The notes beneath the pieces were generated by a model. The model did no database searches, was not told the origin of the DNA, and worked only from the letters and a program-made list of their open reading frames with translations. A stretch of 64,000 nucleotides of DNA, from NCBI RefSeq assembly GCF_002803515.1, contig NZ_PHQX01000001.1, positions 4,030,001-4,094,000 on the forward strand, in the 5' to 3' direction. Within the stretch, counting starts at the first letter, position 1. Each line of letters opens with the position of its first letter. Positions 10,508 through 20,963 of the stretch are shown here, piece after piece. The position numbers and the translations under genes were made by a program. The DNA is from Stenotrophomonas lactitubi. Lineage in GTDB: Bacteria > Pseudomonadota > Gammaproteobacteria > Xanthomonadales > Xanthomonadaceae.

Positions 10508-11023
10508 CTACAGCGCGGCCGTCAGCGCACAGTCTCCGCGCGCGCGACAGGCCTGCAGTTCGCATTCGCCGGCCGCTTCGGCATCATCCAGCGCGCTCAG
10601 GTCGAAGGTCTGCTTGTCTTCGGCCAGCACGTACATCACCGGGTAATCCCACACGTCGTCGCTGCGGGTGCCCTTCACGAACAGGCGGCCGTGCGCATGC
10701 GGTCCTTCCAGCGCCACGGTCAGGCCGACATCGCGCTCGCCGTTGATGGCGGTCTGCATGCTGCCCAGCGGCAGTGTGCCGGCCTGCAGCGGCTCGCCGA
10801 ACACCTGCACCAGTTCGACGCTGCAGCCGGCGCGACGCATCGCCTCGCGCATCGGCGCACTGTCATGCGCGGCCTGGGTCCAGCGCAGCACGCTCCAGGC
10901 GATGGCGCCGCCCAGCGCCGCCAGGAACAGCAGCACCGCCAACGGCATCGCCCAGCGCCAATGCCGGCACCACCAGCCGGAGGCCAGGTTGGAGGGAGCA
11001 GGAATCGGCGGCGGCAGGGTCAT
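10508..11023 (-). CDS. Coa1-like single-pass membrane protein
   Basis: 171 residues. A membrane helix is at about residues 24-47 (WAMPLAVLLFLAALGGAIAWSVL) after a short proline-rich cytoplasmic end. The outer part, with VQVFGEPLQAGTLPLGSM, then GLTVALEGPHAHGRLFVKGTR, then W-x-Y-x-V, resembles the cytochrome oxidase assembly factor 1 (Coa1) fold found in many bacterial small proteins; four cysteines lie at the C-terminus. The match is from pattern only. It lies 25 bases downstream of the DPP IV gene and is probably co-transcribed. Confidence 0.6.
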   Translation of the reverse strand: MTLPPPIPAPSNLASGWWCRHWRWAMPLAVLLFLAALGGAIAWSVLRWTQAAHDSAPMREAMRRAGCSVELVQVFGEPLQAGTLPLGSMQTAINGERDVGLTVALEGPHAHGRLFVKGTRSDDVWDYPVMYVLAEDKQTFDLSALDDAEAAGECELQACRARGDCALTAAL

Positions 11024-11048
11024 GGGCGGGCTCCTTCCCGGATGATGA

Positions 11049-13301
<2,253 letters not shown>

Positions 13302-13370
13302 TCACCGCGGCGGGCGCGGGACGGTCAGCCTCCATCCTAACCAAGCCGGTGCGGGAAGACAGCATGACCT

Positions 13371-13396
13371 TCTGCCCATGATGTCTGCCCATGATG
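13371..13396. repeat. perfect 13-bp tandem duplication
   Basis: TCTGCCCATGATG occurs twice in a row at 13371-13383 and 13384-13396, about 100 bases upstream of the DPP IV start. It adjoins a stem-loop at 13396-13420 (GAGTGCCGACC-aac-GGTCGGCACTC), a headless palindrome of the SMAG GTGCCGAC group that follows the GST gene. Confidence 0.7.
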
Positions 13397-13431
13397 AGTG
13401 CCGACCAACGGTCGGCACTCACCGTGCCGGG

Positions 13432-14121
13432 TCAGCGCTTGCCGAACAGGTGCTTGCGCTCTTCGTCGCTGAGCGGCTTGCCAGCGTCCGGGTTCACCTG
13501 CGTGCGCAGCGCATAGGCGCGCTGGGTGGCCGGACGGGCGGCGATGGCCTGGTGCCAGCGCTTGAGGTTCGGGAACGCGTCGAAGTCGACCGGCAGCTTG
13601 TCGTAGGCGCCAACCCACGGGTAGCTGGCCATGTCGGCGATGGTGTAGTCCGCGCCGGCCAGGAAGGCGTGCTCGGCCAAGCGCTTGTCCATCACCCCGT
13701 GCAGGCGGCGCACTTCATTGTCGTAGCGCTCGATCGCGTACGGGATCTTCTCCGGCGCGTACACGTTGAAATGGCCCATCTGCCCGCTCATCGGGCCCAG
13801 CCCGGCCATCTGCCAGAACAGCCATTCCAGGGTGGTGACGCGGCCACGCGGATCGGCCGGCAGGAAGCGGCCGGTCTTCTCGGCCAGGTACAGCAGGATC
13901 GCGCCGGACTCGAACACGCTCTGCGGGGCGCCGCCGTCGGCCGGGGCGTGGTCAACGATGGCCGGCATCTTGTTGTTGGGGGAAATGGCCAGGAATTCCG
14001 GCTTGAACTGGTCGCCCGAGCCGATGTTGACCGGGTGGATGCGGTACTCCAGGCCAGCTTCTTCCAGCAGCAGGGTCACTTTGTGGCCGTTCGGGGTAGG
14101 CCAGTAATACAGGTCGATCAT
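13432..14121 (-). CDS. glutathione S-transferase family protein, YfcG/YghU-like
   Basis: 229-residue cytoplasmic protein with an N-terminal thioredoxin-fold domain ([23 protein letters not shown]) and an all-helical C-terminal domain. The insert [19 protein letters not shown] and [18 protein letters not shown] are as in E. coli YfcG, a glutathione-dependent disulfide-bond reductase, and the residue after TPNGHK fits the Nu-class GSTs that use Thr/Asn instead of Tyr or Cys. Stand-alone gene, divergent from the yqhA-like gene. Confidence 0.88.
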   Translation of the reverse strand: MIDLYYWPTPNGHKVTLLLEEAGLEYRIHPVNIGSGDQFKPEFLAISPNNKMPAIVDHAPADGGAPQSVFESGAILLYLAEKTGRFLPADPRGRVTTLEWLFWQMAGLGPMSGQMGHFNVYAPEKIPYAIERYDNEVRRLHGVMDKRLAEHAFLAGADYTIADMASYPWVGAYDKLPVDFDAFPNLKRWHQAIAARPATQRAYALRTQVNPDAGKPLSDEERKHLFGKR

Positions 14122-14234
14122 GGCGGCGGCTCTGGGGTACGGAAAGGAACCTGAAGTCTAGTGCGTGCGTTGGCTTGGCACCGTCATGGCGGGCCGGTAA
14201 CCTCGCCTCTCCCCCGAAACGCAGCATCCTCCGC

Positions 14235-14864
14235 ATGAGTGCAAACCGTCCGCTACTGTCCCCGCTGTCCAGCCTGATCTTCGCTACCCGCTGGCTGCAG
14301 CTGCCGCTGTACCTGGGTTTGATCGTTGCCCAGTGCGTTTACGTGTTCCTGTTCGGCAAGGAACTGTGGCACCTGATCTCGCACTCGGTGTCGATGGGCG
14401 AGCAGCAGATCATGCTGATCGTGCTGGGCCTGATCGACGTGGTGATGATCTCCAACCTGCTGGTGATGGTGATCGTCGGCGGCTATGAAACCTTCGTCTC
14501 GCGCCTGCGACTGGAGGGCCACCCGGACCAGCCGGAATGGCTGAGCCACGTCAACGCCAGCGTGCTGAAGGTGAAACTGGCGATGGCGATCATCGGCATC
14601 TCCTCGATCCACCTGTTGAAGACGTTCATTGCAGCCAGCCCGCTGAACGGCCTGCCGCTGTGCAAGCCGGAACAATGGGCGGCGGCGGCTTCGTCGGCAT
14701 CGGCCAGCTTCTACAACGCCGGCCCCGATACCTGCACGACCCTGACCCCCGATGGCGTGCTGTGGCAGACCATCATCCACTGCGTGTTCATCCTGTCGGC
14801 GATCGGCATTGCCTGGACCGACAAGCTGATGTCCAACAGCCATAGCAAGGCTGCCGCGCACTGA
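14235..14864 (+). CDS. YqhA/UPF0114 family membrane protein
   Basis: 209 residues from the ATG at 14235; the longer reading from 14175 lacks conservation logic. Helices at about 20-45, 57-85, 108-130 and 178-197. Signature blocks are [18 protein letters not shown] at the N-terminus and [22 protein letters not shown], which are diagnostic of the TIGR00645 family. Role unknown. A GC-rich stem-loop follows the stop. Confidence 0.88.
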   Translation: MSANRPLLSPLSSLIFATRWLQLPLYLGLIVAQCVYVFLFGKELWHLISHSVSMGEQQIMLIVLGLIDVVMISNLLVMVIVGGYETFVSRLRLEGHPDQPEWLSHVNASVLKVKLAMAIIGISSIHLLKTFIAASPLNGLPLCKPEQWAAAASSASASFYNAGPDTCTTLTPDGVLWQTIIHCVFILSAIGIAWTDKLMSNSHSKAAAH

Positions 14865-14870
14865 CGCCAA

Positions 14871-14900
14871 CGCCGGTGGCGGCACGACTGCCGCCGCCGG
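14871..14900 (+). terminator. stem-loop after the yqhA-like gene
   Basis: GCCGGtGGCGGCA pairs with TGCCGCCgCCGGC around a short CGAC loop. It lies seven bases after the stop. There is no T run, so termination is likely but not certain. Confidence 0.5.
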
Positions 14901-15064
14901 CTCCGTTCCCGGCCCTTGTACGCATGGGTGGCCGGGATGCTAGATTGCACCCTCGCTGCAGGCGACGGTGACGCTGGGAAACGTCCCCCGCCACGCCCGG
15001 ACCTTCGGTCCCGGCCATGCGTATCTACGTTTTTCGTAACGTCGTCTTCTTAGAGGGGAGCAGG

Positions 15065-16072
15065 ATGTCGCACGTCGCAATGATCGCTGCCGCGCGCCGG
15101 TGGATGCCGGTCGCTCTGGCATTGGCCCTGGCTGCCTGCTCGGGCAAGGAAGAAACACCGGCTCCGGCCGCGCCGGCTGGCGCCGCCCCCGTCGCTGCGG
15201 CGCCAGCCGCACCGGCCGTGGCCGCCAAGGTGCAGTCGATGGGCACCGAACAGCTGCGCGAATCGGCCAGCCAGGCACTGCGCGAGAACCGCATGTACGC
15301 CCCGGCCGGCGACAACGCCATCGAGTATTACCTGGCACTGCGTGACAAGACGCCGGACGACGCCTCGGTGAAGAGCGCGCTGACCGACCTGCTGCCCTAC
15401 ACCCTGATCGCCGCCGAGCAGCACCTGGGCCGCGAAGATTTCGCCGAAGCGCAGCGGCTGGTCGCCCTGATCGAAAAGGTCGACGCCTCGGCTCCGGCCC
15501 TGCCGCGCCTGAAGGAAGGCCTGAGCAAGGGCGTGCAGGTTGCGGCCAAGCGCACCGAAGACGAGACCGAGAAGGTCAAGAAGGACGCTGAAGACCGCAC
15601 CAAGCAGCTGGCCGAGCAGCAGCGCCTGACCGAACAGCGCGCCAAGGAAGCCGAGGCGGCCAAGCAGATTGCCGCGCAGCAGGATGTTGCCCGTCGTGAC
15701 AGCGAGCGCCAGGAAGCCGAGCGCCAGGCCGCCGCCCGCCGCGATGCCGAGCAGAAGCAGCAGCAGGCCGCGGCGCAGCAGGCCAACGCCGCCCGCCAGG
15801 CAGCGACCGCCGCCGCGCCAAGCCTGCGCCCGGTCAGCACGCCGGCACCGCGTTACCCTGCCGACGCGCTGCGTTCGGGTACCTCCGGCGAAGTGCTGGT
15901 GGAAATCACCGTCGGCACCGACGGCTCGGTGACCAACGCGCGCGTTCTGCGCGCGACGCCCTCGCGCGTTTTCGATCGCGAAGCCCTCAACGCGGTCAAG
16001 CGCTGGCGTTTCGAGCCGGTCAATGCCCCGGTCACCACCCGCCGCACGCTGGTGTTCGCACCGGGCGGCTGA
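15065..16072 (+). CDS. lipoprotein with coiled coil and TonB C-terminal domain
   Basis: 335 residues; ATG at 15065 preceded by AGGGGAGCAGG as ribosome site. The N-terminus ends in a lipobox (ALALAACSGKE) rather than the membrane anchor of classical TonB. Then come an Ala/Pro-rich linker (about 30-55), a helical domain, a long charged coiled coil rich in Lys/Glu/Gln/Ala (about 165-260) and a TonB-like end (PRYPADALRSGTSGEVLVEI, then RVFDREALNAVKRWRFEPV). Ser after the lipid Cys suggests outer-membrane sorting, where it could not directly use the proton motive force. The leader holds a small GGACC/GGTCC hairpin near 15005. Confidence 0.85.
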   Translation: MSHVAMIAAARRWMPVALALALAACSGKEETPAPAAPAGAAPVAAAPAAPAVAAKVQSMGTEQLRESASQALRENRMYAPAGDNAIEYYLALRDKTPDDASVKSALTDLLPYTLIAAEQHLGREDFAEAQRLVALIEKVDASAPALPRLKEGLSKGVQVAAKRTEDETEKVKKDAEDRTKQLAEQQRLTEQRAKEAEAAKQIAAQQDVARRDSERQEAERQAAARRDAEQKQQQAAAQQANAARQAATAAAPSLRPVSTPAPRYPADALRSGTSGEVLVEITVGTDGSVTNARVLRATPSRVFDREALNAVKRWRFEPVNAPVTTRRTLVFAPGG

Positions 16073-16119
16073 ATTCTGTTTTTCGAAGTTCTTAGCAAGA
16101 TTATGTACAAGGAAAGTAT

Positions 16120-17124
16120 ATGAACGGCATACATTCATCCGGCCCAGAACCTGGCACTGCCGCAGGGGCAGCAAACCCTGCAGAGTGCACAGAAGTTGTT
16201 GAGCCTAAGGAGCCTGTGAGGGCCGCCCCACAGAAAGCCGATGAGTCCGCCCCGCCCCCTCTTGTGCGAGCTGAACTGCAAAAGACATTCGTGGCGATGC
16301 TCTTTGCGTTTGTCGCAGCGACAGTTGCACAACAACTTGGTGAAATTTTGGTTGTCGCTACGAAGGCATGGAAACTCGCCAACAGCGCTCCGGACATGCT
16401 AATCGCAGCTAGAGGTGACGGGTGGCTTCTGGTCGCCGCATCCATGCACGCCATGCTTGCCTTGACAATGGTGACAGTTAGTTGGTTTTCATGGTCTCTG
16501 TCTCAAGCTGCAATGCATAAGAGCGACGTAGTCACTATTTTTTCAAGAAAATTTCTTATCTTCTTAATAGAAATCTTCTTGGTCACACTCTACTTCTCGC
16601 TCTCAAAATCGGCGGAAGCTGACTATGCAGCCTACCTGAAAGATGGCCTAACAGCATCTTTCGTGAAGAATCCGTCGGCAAGGCCTGAAGCATTGCAACT
16701 TCTTTGGGTGTTTATGGTGTTTGCAACATGGGACTACTTTGTCGATGTGTTACGCCCATTCAAGTGGTCACGACTGCGTTTTCATACTCCGTTGAACCAC
16801 CTGCGTCGGATTGTAGCGTTCTGCGGAGTTTCCCTATTTTGCGCTTCAGTGGCCTATGTCATAGGGTGGGCAACGCCCGCAAGTGGCGGCCAGCCATCTC
16901 AGGTTATATTTGGCGACATAGCCCTAATCCTAGCCGTCTTTATGTTCATTGCAGCCAAGCCATTTGAGTATTTCCTTGCGCGCGGGATGAAAAAGGAAAT
17001 GATTGGAGACGTAACCTTACGCGAGCGCCCCACATCGCTAGAGAAGCGAAGATTTTGGATAATTCTGACCCTTGTACTCGTATGCACCTTCCTAACGAGG
17101 AACGCCCCATGTCTCCTGGGATAA
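16120..17124 (+). CDS. polytopic membrane protein of the accessory cassette, unknown family
   Basis: 334 residues. About 50 soluble N-terminal residues rich in Pro/Ala/Glu are followed by six or seven hydrophobic segments (near 57-80, 100-125, 143-160, 192-206, 232-252, 264-283 and 314-328). The ATG at 16120 follows AAGGAAAG, a good ribosome site. Base composition is much lower in GC than the flanks. I recognise no domain. The 3' end overlaps the following P-loop gene by 16 bases, so the two are translationally coupled; a membrane effector or sensor with a kinase-like partner is a guess. Confidence 0.75.
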   Translation: MNGIHSSGPEPGTAAGAANPAECTEVVEPKEPVRAAPQKADESAPPPLVRAELQKTFVAMLFAFVAATVAQQLGEILVVATKAWKLANSAPDMLIAARGDGWLLVAASMHAMLALTMVTVSWFSWSLSQAAMHKSDVVTIFSRKFLIFLIEIFLVTLYFSLSKSAEADYAAYLKDGLTASFVKNPSARPEALQLLWVFMVFATWDYFVDVLRPFKWSRLRFHTPLNHLRRIVAFCGVSLFCASVAYVIGWATPASGGQPSQVIFGDIALILAVFMFIAAKPFEYFLARGMKKEMIGDVTLRERPTSLEKRRFWIILTLVLVCTFLTRNAPCLLG

Positions 17125-17654
17125 TTGGATTAGTTGGGCCAATTCGCTCGGGAAAGAGCACGGTCAGTCAGATTCTGGTTGAGGATTTCGGCTACCTGCC
17201 GGCATCAAATTCCGACCTGCTCGCATCGATCTTGGATCGAATGAAGATAGAGAAGAGTCGAGCGAATCTAGGAATGCTCGGAAATGCCATATTCGAGGTT
17301 CTCGGTAACGATGTTCTCGCCCACTACAGAATTCGCACACTCGGCAATAGTCGAATCGTTGTTGACGGGATTCGTTACGAGGATGAAATCAAAGCGTATT
17401 CGTCAATTCCGAACTTTCTGCTCATCGCAGTGGACTCGAGTTCAGAAGATCGACTAAATCGAATCAATGCAAAGTCCGGCCAAGACAAGGACCCAGGCCG
17501 CACCGACCTTCACGCATTGAAACGGCTGGACGAAGCAAGGAGCGAAATCGAGGTTCCACTCATCATGGAGAGAGCACACGCCCGAATCCAGAACAACGGG
17601 GATCTGAATAATCTACGCGCTGACGTGCATCGCTTTATAAGATCCCGTCTATAG
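17109..17654 (+). CDS. P-loop kinase-like NTPase (dNMP kinase / dephospho-CoA kinase fold)
   Basis: 181 residues from the ATG at 17109 (an in-frame ATG at 17055 would add 18 residues inside the previous gene). Walker A is GPIRSGKST at residues 10-18, directly after a hydrophobic beta strand, as in small-molecule kinases. IVVDGIRYEDEI is a likely Walker B/strand-3 region, and FLLIAVDSSSEDRLNRI followed by an I-x-N-N-G-D-L end resembles deoxynucleoside monophosphate and dephospho-CoA kinases. Substrate unknown. The stop lies 11 bases from the end of the convergent methyltransferase gene, with no terminator visible between them. Confidence 0.75.
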   Translation: MSPGIIGLVGPIRSGKSTVSQILVEDFGYLPASNSDLLASILDRMKIEKSRANLGMLGNAIFEVLGNDVLAHYRIRTLGNSRIVVDGIRYEDEIKAYSSIPNFLLIAVDSSSEDRLNRINAKSGQDKDPGRTDLHALKRLDEARSEIEVPLIMERAHARIQNNGDLNNLRADVHRFIRSRL

Positions 17655-17665
17655 ACCAAGAAACC

Positions 17666-18412
17666 TCAAACCCTCTGGATAGAATTCGTCAGAAGTTTCA
17701 GAACGCGCTCCTCAGCCGCCTCGCACTTTGAAACAATCCAGTACTCATGGTCTCTACAGAGGTTCTGGGGATCAGCCTCAGCCCGCACCGTCAAACCGTT
17801 ACGACGAAAAACATCGATCAGCTGAAGTCGAGACTTCTGAGTGCGGCGATAGACATTGGCAAGAAGCACGCCTTCCTTAGAAAGAATTCGCGAAACTTCT
17901 TTGACCTGACTTTCATAGACTTCAAACTGGAATACAAAAACCGCGAGAATGAGATCAATGGAACCACCAGCCACATCAACGCTGGATGAGTCTCCTGAGA
18001 ATTCAGCCTTCTCACCGTCACAATCACTTAAAGATTCAAAATCCGCGTCCAACACTAGGTACATAAAGCTCGTAGCCTTCCCATCATAAAGAGGGCGCGA
18101 ACCTGCTCCGATCTCCACCACAGCAAGAGGCGACAAGCCTTCAGTCACTGAGCGAAATATTGCCTTTACTTTATCATTGGGCGACCCAATGGATGCACTA
18201 TATTTATCTCTAGCGCGACATAGGGAAATAACCTCATCCATTGACAGGCGATCAAGCTCAGCATTAGATACATAGAATTTATTCATAAACCGATAATGCG
18301 GGGCACCAAAGAATTCTTTGACTTTTGGGGGGTCCCCCTCCCCCAGCCAGACAGGAATCCTTTCTTCAAACATCGTGTACGACGAACATCCATTTTCGTT
18401 GATATGACCCAC
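17666..18412 (-). CDS. class I SAM-dependent methyltransferase-like protein
   Basis: 248 residues. Motif I is LAVVEIGAGSRPLYDG near residue 95; an acidic residue follows the next strand (YLVLDADFES) as the ribose ligand; SIDLILAVFVFQFEVYE fits motif IV, and SRILSKEGVLLANVYRRTQKSR motif V/VI. The first 80 residues have no recognised domain. The target is unknown: small molecule, protein or RNA. It follows the DNA methyltransferase gene with a 10-base gap and ends the minus-strand operon of the cassette. Confidence 0.72.
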   Translation of the reverse strand: MGHINENGCSSYTMFEERIPVWLGEGDPPKVKEFFGAPHYRFMNKFYVSNAELDRLSMDEVISLCRARDKYSASIGSPNDKVKAIFRSVTEGLSPLAVVEIGAGSRPLYDGKATSFMYLVLDADFESLSDCDGEKAEFSGDSSSVDVAGGSIDLILAVFVFQFEVYESQVKEVSRILSKEGVLLANVYRRTQKSRLQLIDVFRRNGLTVRAEADPQNLCRDHEYWIVSKCEAAEERVLKLLTNSIQRV

Positions 18413-18422
18413 GCGACCACCC

Positions 18423-19682
18423 CTAGTTCGAAACGCTGAAAATTAAAATATCCTCATTGGCAACCTTTGCCATGAGTCTCCGTCGATGCGTAAGAATGTC
18501 GCGCTCTTTTCTCATCTTAAGATGGAAGCCCGCATCGCTACCCAGCATCAGCAACTGATCGGTCGTTCTTTCACGAGATGCGGATTCACCCACAACCAAT
18601 GCCAGATGGCCGTCGTCACGTATAACTCTTCTAGCGGAGACGAAGAAATTTCTCATGTATTCTATATAGCTGGAATAACTGCTACCACGCGATCTATTGG
18701 AACGCGCTCCCGACTCCCTCGAGCGTAGAGCTTCAAAGTCAGTGAAGCCAAGCTTCCTTCCCTCAAGCTCAGGAATGTCGAACCACAGATAGGTGAGTCT
18801 TTGAGACTTGACGTAATCGGCAACGCCGAAGTATGGCGGAGACGTAACAATCAGATTTACACTGCCTACAGCCCGCTTACGCATCATATCTACTGAATCA
18901 CCATTCAGCACTTTTGATCGGCGGCGCACCACGTCTCTGGTCGCAGTAGCATCATTTGCACAGACTTCGTTGAATGCGGAAGCGCAACTACGCAAATATT
19001 GATTGGAAGCACTGACAAAACTCGCGAAGGCGGGACGATACACAATCTCCTGCGGCTTTGGTCGCACGTTGTCGCACACCCAACCCCAATGCCTCCCTTG
19101 GGAAGATGTACTTTTTAGAATGCTTGAAAGTACAGCGAGAAAACAATCCTTCATGCGCCCGTCTGGACGAGCAATCGTCGCGGTGAGTACCGCCAGAATT
19201 TCCTGCGCGGTTTGGGGATGATACCACCTAGCCAACTCATCGGAACGGGGATGATTTTTGACAAATCCCCGCATCAATAGAGTATTGGCTTCGCGCTGAA
19301 TTCGCTCAAGTTCTGACCCAAACACCTTCGCTGCAGGAAAATAGAGCTTTGCCGAAGACATCAAGCAGGCGACAGGATTGTTGTCGATACCAATGTACTT
19401 TCGCCCCAGCCTTATGGCCTCAACTCCGCTTGTACCAGACCCACAAAATGGATCCAACACCAAATCACCAGGAGATGTTAGGTGGCCAATTAAGGTGCCC
19501 GGGATTGCAGACACATAAGTAGCAGGATACCAATGCATCGCATGAATCCCAGTGTTACTAACTGCCGGGAATGACCAGTCGACGCTCCGCAAGTCCTCAA
19601 TGATGTCCAAGCCCCAGCCCCAATTCCTGAGATAAGTATCGCCCCGAATAGCCCTCAGGGAATGAGGTGACAAAGTCATCAT
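18423..19682 (-). CDS. N4/N6-type DNA methyltransferase
   Basis: 419 residues from the ATG-ATG at 19682/19679; the frame is open to 19739. SAM motif I is DPFCGSGTSG at residues 77-86, preceded by a MHWYPATY...GTLIGHLTSPGD lead, and catalytic motif IV is TSPPYFG near residue 278. The Thr-Ser-Pro-Pro-Tyr form points to amino-methylation of cytosine N4 (or adenine N6). Motif I precedes IV with about 190 residues between, an alpha-like order with a target domain in the middle. The start lies 86 bases inside the HD gene. No restriction nuclease is adjacent. Confidence 0.85.
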   Translation of the reverse strand: MMTLSPHSLRAIRGDTYLRNWGWGLDIIEDLRSVDWSFPAVSNTGIHAMHWYPATYVSAIPGTLIGHLTSPGDLVLDPFCGSGTSGVEAIRLGRKYIGIDNNPVACLMSSAKLYFPAAKVFGSELERIQREANTLLMRGFVKNHPRSDELARWYHPQTAQEILAVLTATIARPDGRMKDCFLAVLSSILKSTSSQGRHWGWVCDNVRPKPQEIVYRPAFASFVSASNQYLRSCASAFNEVCANDATATRDVVRRRSKVLNGDSVDMMRKRAVGSVNLIVTSPPYFGVADYVKSQRLTYLWFDIPELEGRKLGFTDFEALRSRESGARSNRSRGSSYSSYIEYMRNFFVSARRVIRDDGHLALVVGESASRERTTDQLLMLGSDAGFHLKMRKERDILTHRRRLMAKVANEDILIFSVSN

Positions 19683-20898
19683 TACCCAGAATTTCGGCGA
19701 AGGCACCGACTGCTGCGCGGCGCCAAGACTCGCGGTCACGCTTAGTCATATTTCGTCCAGTCCGCTTGGTTCTAACCAACGCGATCATGCAGCTCCTCGA
19801 CCCCCACCCAAACCGTACATTGTCGCCACCAGACAAACGGACATCAATTTGGCGAGATATTAATCCATTCTCATTCCATATGAAAAGCGTATGATTGCTA
19901 CTTTCAACTACGCCTCTATCTATTAGCATTTCCGCAATTTCACTGTTGCTCATCTTAAGGGGGGCACTCAATTCCCTTATCCAAACATAGTCCTCCAGGA
20001 TGTATTCACAGCCAGATATTAACTGCCATGCAAGCTGTTTTGTCCTTGGGTGATGCCGCAGTGCCTCCTCGAACTCTGGCTCAGTCATTCTCCAGTCGTC
20101 AGAAGTGATGATTCCTTCACGAACTGCGGCTCTACATAAATCCGCCTGCAGCGCGTTGTGCGGAATACATTGCGGATGAGAAATTATCATCGTGTATATT
20201 CTGTTTCTGAAATCAGCCCAGCGCGCAAGATAAGTTTGCCACTCTGATCCGAACTCCAGGGCAAGATCGTCTCCAACCTTGCAAACCGAAACAAGATCCG
20301 AAAGATTCTCCGCAGCGCCTTTCCATCCCAACATGCAGGCCATTCTGTGCACGTTATCAATATTATCGATATCCACACCAGCCGAAATGAAGTTCCCTTT
20401 TCCAGGCTCGGGGCAGACCGCGCGCAGGACTTCCAGAGGATCAACTCCGTGCCTGTCGAGTATCTCGATTAATCTTGCCGATTTTCCATGCACCACATGC
20501 CCATACTTGTTCGACCGCCCGTCGAGCCCAAACATGAGATTCTTAAGGCGATGCTCATGCGAAAATGCGGGATCTTTAGCTTTCAATTCCGACTCTACTA
20601 GATGACCAAATGGCGGAATCGCGGCATCGTGAAGCAACGCGGCGGCCACCAGTGACTTGATAGTGCTTCGATGAAGCGTCTTTCCAGCAGTCAGCTGGTA
20701 GGCAAGGTGAGCAACTCCAATTGAATGAGGTAGCCGCCTTGACCGCCCTAGCTCCTGAATAAGGGGGACATCAAAGTTCATCTGCCTCATGTTACGAAGT
20801 CGATGAACCTCGGGGCTCTCGAGGAGATCACCAAGGAACGTTGCCATTTCACGGTCATCCACTTCTATGTGACCGTGCAAAATGTCGTGAAACTCCAT
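19597..20898 (-). CDS. HD-domain phosphohydrolase, dNTPase/SAMHD1-like
   Basis: 433 residues. The metal-site set is in order: RRLPHSIGVAHLA with His58, AALLHDAAIPPFGHLVE with His90-Asp91 and His99, HEH at 114-116, and GVDIDNIDNVHRMACMLG near 178 giving the late Asp. This is the layout of dGTPases and SAMHD1 (COG1078-type), which cut dNTPs to deoxynucleosides and triphosphate. The C-terminal half (about 220-433) matches nothing I know and ends in a basic region (RTKRTGRNMTKRDRESWRR). First gene of the minus-strand operon; the next gene begins inside its 3' end. Confidence 0.82.
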   Translation of the reverse strand: MEFHDILHGHIEVDDREMATFLGDLLESPEVHRLRNMRQMNFDVPLIQELGRSRRLPHSIGVAHLAYQLTAGKTLHRSTIKSLVAAALLHDAAIPPFGHLVESELKAKDPAFSHEHRLKNLMFGLDGRSNKYGHVVHGKSARLIEILDRHGVDPLEVLRAVCPEPGKGNFISAGVDIDNIDNVHRMACMLGWKGAAENLSDLVSVCKVGDDLALEFGSEWQTYLARWADFRNRIYTMIISHPQCIPHNALQADLCRAAVREGIITSDDWRMTEPEFEEALRHHPRTKQLAWQLISGCEYILEDYVWIRELSAPLKMSNSEIAEMLIDRGVVESSNHTLFIWNENGLISRQIDVRLSGGDNVRFGWGSRSCMIALVRTKRTGRNMTKRDRESWRRAAVGAFAEILGNDDFVTSFPEGYSGRYLSQELGLGLGHH

Positions 20899-20963
20899 AG
20901 CGTTCTCGCTGGCGACGTTGTGATGTCCATTTTAGGGCATTGCGATACGGTTCGGGTTGGCCT

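Larger units (their letters stand above)
16073..20960. other. AT-richer accessory cassette of five genes (candidate defence island)
   Basis: Base use changes sharply. A 60-base sample at 17041-17100 holds 27 G+C, against 44 in a sample at 15481-15540 in the flanking gene. SMAG repeats are absent from the block. It carries two operons facing each other: membrane protein and P-loop protein on the plus strand; HD phosphohydrolase, DNA methyltransferase and small methyltransferase on the minus strand. Flanks are ordinary high-GC genes. No integrase, tRNA or flanking direct repeat was seen, so the way of entry is unknown. Confidence 0.75.

Noticed and set aside
18423..20898. Type II restriction-modification system
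   Set aside because: The partner of the DNA methyltransferase has HD-hydrolase metal motifs, not a nuclease motif (PD-ExK, HNH, GIY-YIG), so it was not called a restriction enzyme.
16073..20960. Prophage remnant
   Set aside because: A dNMP-kinase-like protein and a DNA methyltransferase occur in phages, but no structural, lysis, integrase or repressor gene is present.
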